Made by a program: the position numbers and the translations under genes
Shown here: positions 5,818 through 8,401 of the stretch, piece after piece
Numbering within the stretch: position 1 is the stretch's first letter
How the letters are laid out: the number at the start of each line of letters is the position of its first letter
Assembly (NCBI GenBank): GCA_905209435.1
Contig: CAJLTE010000115.1
Location: forward strand, 1-8,401
Reading direction: 5' to 3'
Length of the DNA: 8,401 bases
DNA from: an uncultured Blautia sp.
GTDB lineage: Bacteria; Bacillota_A; Clostridia; Lachnospirales; Lachnospiraceae
Notes under the pieces: model-generated
Seen by the model: the letters and a program-made list of their open reading frames with translations, nothing else
Databases searched by the model: none
Told to the model about the DNA's origin: nothing

Positions 5818-8401
5818 ATGATTGAAAAGAAAAAAGCATTAAAGAATAGTGTGCGGATCGCAATACTGTTCCTGTTTATGATGATAAGCGTTTTTTCATT
5901 TAATGTATATGCAGATGAAAGCGCATCCCTGTCACAGGATGATAAAGGGAATTATTTAATCAAAACAGAAGAAGATTTTCATAGTTTTATTAATATGGTA
6001 GAAACTAGTGATGATCAGTTAAAGGGGAAAAAAATAATCTTAAATAATGATATTATAGTTGAAACCCCAAATAATTGTTCTGATATAACTAACTCCTTTT
6101 CTGGAACTTTTGATGGAAAAGGACATACTATTGAATATAAAACTGATACACTTCAAAATTACACTACCTCAAATAGTGTATTTCCATTTTTTTTAAATGG
6201 TGGAGTTTTAAAAAATACAAAAATTAACGTAAATCAATGTAACATTGAAGCATATTTTTCAGGAAAGGCGTTTCCAGCTGTTTCTCTTTTAGTAAATTCA
6301 GTTCTAAATGAATCACAAATTGAAGGTATACAATTTACAGCAAATACAATCATTTCCATCGGTGGTGATGATTTTTGTGGTTTAGAAATAGGTTCATTTA
6401 ACTGTAGCGGAAATAGTAACATAAACAACTGTAATATATCCATAAATTATGAATTATCAGATAGTACAAATGTAGAAGAATTAATAGATAAAATCCAAAC
6501 ATCTACAAAATTACGCTCTGACTTAGAACTTTTTCAGTTTGGAAGAGGGACTCAATCATATAATTCTACTTTTACTTCATGTTACAGTAATGGAATTTAT
6601 GGAGCTAAATTAATTAAGCTTGTAGAAGAATGGAATAAAGCGGATATTCCAGATAAACGTGCCGGAATTATTGCTCAATTTATGGGAGCAAATGGAAAAA
6701 AATCTGAGCTATTTAAAACTACAAATTGTTATTATAATGAAACCCAAGCACCACAGTTAATTGCTGTTTGTAACTTAAAAAAGAGTTTTTATCAGTTATT
6801 TGATAAAGAAACTTATGGCAGAACTACAGAGCAGATGAAGCAGCAGTCCACATATGAAGGATTTGATTTTGATAAAAAATGGTCTATTTCTTCAGATGTG
6901 AACGAAGGTTATCCTTATTATAATCCAAGAACTGAAGAAGTTGTGCTGAAAGCCAGACCTCTTGTAGCAGACAAGGAATGGAACACTACTAGTACCAAGG
7001 ACAAGAATAAATATGGAAGAACAGATACTTATTATTATCCGTACTGTGGTGATGACAATGGAACTGTCACAGGAGTAGAATTTACGGATTTAACTGCAGA
7101 ACAGCAGGCATATGTAGAGAAATATGGAATTTCTTTAAACTGTGATCTGGAGAAAGATATAGAATCAGCAAAAATAGATATGAACTTTCTGGGTGTGAGA
7201 CCGGTGCAGGTAACCTGGAAGAACCAGCCGACCCTTACCATCGCAAATTCAGATCAGGCAGAAGATGACGGCTATGAATTTTCTGTTGAAATGGTAGATG
7301 GAACTGCCAATGTCACAGAAATGAAAGGCACAGAAAACGGAATTCCAGAAGACCAGTGGGATGCTTATTATGCCAAAGCAAAAGAAGCAATCCAGGTTAT
7401 CATGACCTATTGTGAAAAGAATGATAATTTCGGACCAAAGGATTCTCCTTCCTATGAGAACACCAATGTCTGGGCGATCTTTACGGCAGCCAGATGCGGA
7501 TATGTTCCATACGGGGACAGCACTTATTTTGCAAGATGGTTTGCAAATACAGAAAAGTACCTTCAGTCTCTGAAAGACAGCGGAACAGATTTTACAGAAA
7601 CATACAGAGTAACAGATATTGCCAAACTTGCTCTGGCTGTTGAAGCTATTGGATATGACATAAGAGATATTTCTTCCGTAGATTTATTAACCGCACTTGG
7701 AACTGTAAAAGATATGGATGAAGGCCTGATGTATAAATATGAATACATGATCCATGCCATCAAGGCGGCCGGATATTCCTCCACTTCTGAGACTTTTACA
7801 GATGAAGACATAAAAAATTGGGCAATAAAATGCGCTGATGGTTTAAAGAATGCAGAGGATAGTGCGTTTGTCAATGCAGATAACTCCATGGGCTGGCAAC
7901 CGTTGATCTATTGGTATGATGATCCGGATGTAAAAGCGGCCATTGATTCTGCTGAAAAAAGATATCCGATAATTGGTCAGAGAGCAACTGGCGCCTTTTG
8001 TACCTATGGATACGAAACAGGCTGCCCTACTTACGGAAATAATGCATGGAATAATGCACAGGCATTGTTCTTTGCAAGTGAGTTTGATGTAAACATTCTG
8101 GATTATGCAGCCGGATATACCAAGAATGGAAATAACATTCTGGACGCAGTTTTTGACCAGATCAATTTCGAAGATACAAGCTATACAGAAAGTACATTAC
8201 CGGGATTCTTTAGCTATGACCCGCCGCAGATCGCACGTGGCTTATGTTCTTTTGTACGTTCTTATGAAAGAAATATTAAGAACAAAGATGTACCGGCATT
8301 CTGGGTATTTTCAGATGTACCAGTTCCGACTAGAAAGGTAAACGACCTGATCCTCGCCCTGGATGACAACAGCACCAAGGCACAGATCAAAGCAGCAAGG
8401 A
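5818..8401 (+). CDS. Large exported surface protein: GLUG-like beta-helix plus alpha/alpha-toroid repeats (3' truncated by window)
   Basis: 861 residues are visible with no stop. A basic start and hydrophobic core (VRIAILFLFMMISVFSF) end in VYA-DE, predicting signal cleavage after A32. Residues about 40-332 resemble a GLUG/M26-type beta-helix: FSGTFDGKGHT (94-104), FPFFLNGGVLKN, SCYSNG (C255) and NCYYNE (C304). This is closed by the GLUG-associated YGRTTEQMKQQSTYEGFDFD...GYPYY (333-368). Residues about 374-505 are unrecognised. From about 509 the protein is helical with aromatic repeats, including VTDIAKLALAVEAIGYD (about 598-614) and NNAWNNAQALFFASEFD (741-757). These resemble the alpha/alpha-toroid of prenyltransferase-repeat and intrinsic-factor/transcobalamin-like bacterial proteins, many of which carry a C-terminal DUF4430 domain. 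The start has AGGTGA four bases upstream. Cobalamin capture at the cell surface is an inference; adhesion or glycan binding are alternatives. A wall anchor would lie beyond the window. Confidence 0.8.
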   Translation, partial: MIEKKKALKNSVRIAILFLFMMISVFSFNVYADESASLSQDDKGNYLIKTEEDFHSFINMVETSDDQLKGKKIILNNDIIVETPNNCSDITNSFSGTFDGKGHTIEYKTDTLQNYTTSNSVFPFFLNGGVLKNTKINVNQCNIEAYFSGKAFPAVSLLVNSVLNESQIEGIQFTANTIISIGGDDFCGLEIGSFNCSGNSNINNCNISINYELSDSTNVEELIDKIQTSTKLRSDLELFQFGRGTQSYNSTFTSCYSNGIYGAKLIKLVEEWNKADIPDKRAGIIAQFMGANGKKSELFKTTNCYYNETQAPQLIAVCNLKKSFYQLFDKETYGRTTEQMKQQSTYEGFDFDKKWSISSDVNEGYPYYNPRTEEVVLKARPLVADKEWNTTSTKDKNKYGRTDTYYYPYCGDDNGTVTGVEFTDLTAEQQAYVEKYGISLNCDLEKDIESAKIDMNFLGVRPVQVTWKNQPTLTIANSDQAEDDGYEFSVEMVDGTANVTEMKGTENGIPEDQWDAYYAKAKEAIQVIMTYCEKNDNFGPKDSPSYENTNVWAIFTAARCGYVPYGDSTYFARWFANTEKYLQSLKDSGTDFTETYRVTDIAKLALAVEAIGYDIRDISSVDLLTALGTVKDMDEGLMYKYEYMIHAIKAAGYSSTSETFTDEDIKNWAIKCADGLKNAEDSAFVNADNSMGWQPLIYWYDDPDVKAAIDSAEKRYPIIGQRATGAFCTYGYETGCPTYGNNAWNNAQALFFASEFDVNILDYAAGYTKNGNNILDAVFDQINFEDTSYTESTLPGFFSYDPPQIARGLCSFVRSYERNIKNKDVPAFWVFSDVPVPTRKVNDLILALDDNSTKAQIKAAR

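Noticed and set aside
7563..7889. Minus-strand 108-aa open frame
   Set aside because: It lies entirely opposite the toroid-coding part of the surface-protein gene, has no recognisable domain, and looks like a shadow frame.
1..8401. CRISPR array, tRNA genes, attachment sites or complete insertion sequences
   Set aside because: No regularly spaced direct repeats, tRNA cloverleaf, integrase or transposase-coding region was found by reading both strands.

Overview
The window reads as a chromosomal piece from a low-GC Gram-positive anaerobe, most likely a Lachnospiraceae gut bacterium. This rests on the gene order rpsR / gdpP-rplI-dnaB, strong AGGAGG-type ribosome sites, the protein sequences, and a GLUG-type secreted protein behind a structured leader. 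The genus cannot be fixed from the sequence alone. All convincing genes lie on the + strand.

Left (1-644): the last 25 codons of rpsR are followed by a strong intrinsic terminator. Next come about 380 bp of non-coding DNA dominated by palindromes: a 17-bp-stem hairpin that shares the terminator's T-tract, a block of small nested hairpins, and a roughly 200-bp imperfect palindrome. An extended -10 promoter lies just beyond these.

Core block (645-4596): gdpP (membrane c-di-AMP phosphodiesterase), rplI (ribosomal protein L9) and dnaB (replicative helicase) form a tight operon. gdpP and rplI overlap by 4 nt and rplI-dnaB are 20 nt apart; a stem-loop terminator closes the unit. It links second-messenger turnover, the ribosome and replication, an arrangement commonly found in Firmicutes.

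Middle (4597-5381): a MerR-type regulator has its own near-consensus promoter. Its 3' end overlaps, in another reading frame, what looks like the C-terminal tail of an Rpn/PD-(D/E)XK-type transposase-like nuclease, probably a gene remnant.

Right (5382-8401): a TTGACA-17-TATCAT promoter drives a leader of about 345 nt. The leader carries serial hairpins, a GGGTGAGAATCCC stem-loop and an AGTCGGTATACC segment that resemble parts of cobalamin riboswitches, and then a strong terminator. Downstream is a large exported protein that runs off the window: signal peptide, AT-rich GLUG-like beta-helix region, an unrecognised linker domain, and alpha/alpha-toroid (prenyltransferase/intrinsic-factor-like) repeats. 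The most interesting idea here is that the leader and protein form a B12-controlled, intrinsic-factor-like cobalamin-capture system. The riboswitch class and the ligand are inferences; the hairpins, promoter, terminator and protein architecture are visible in the sequence.
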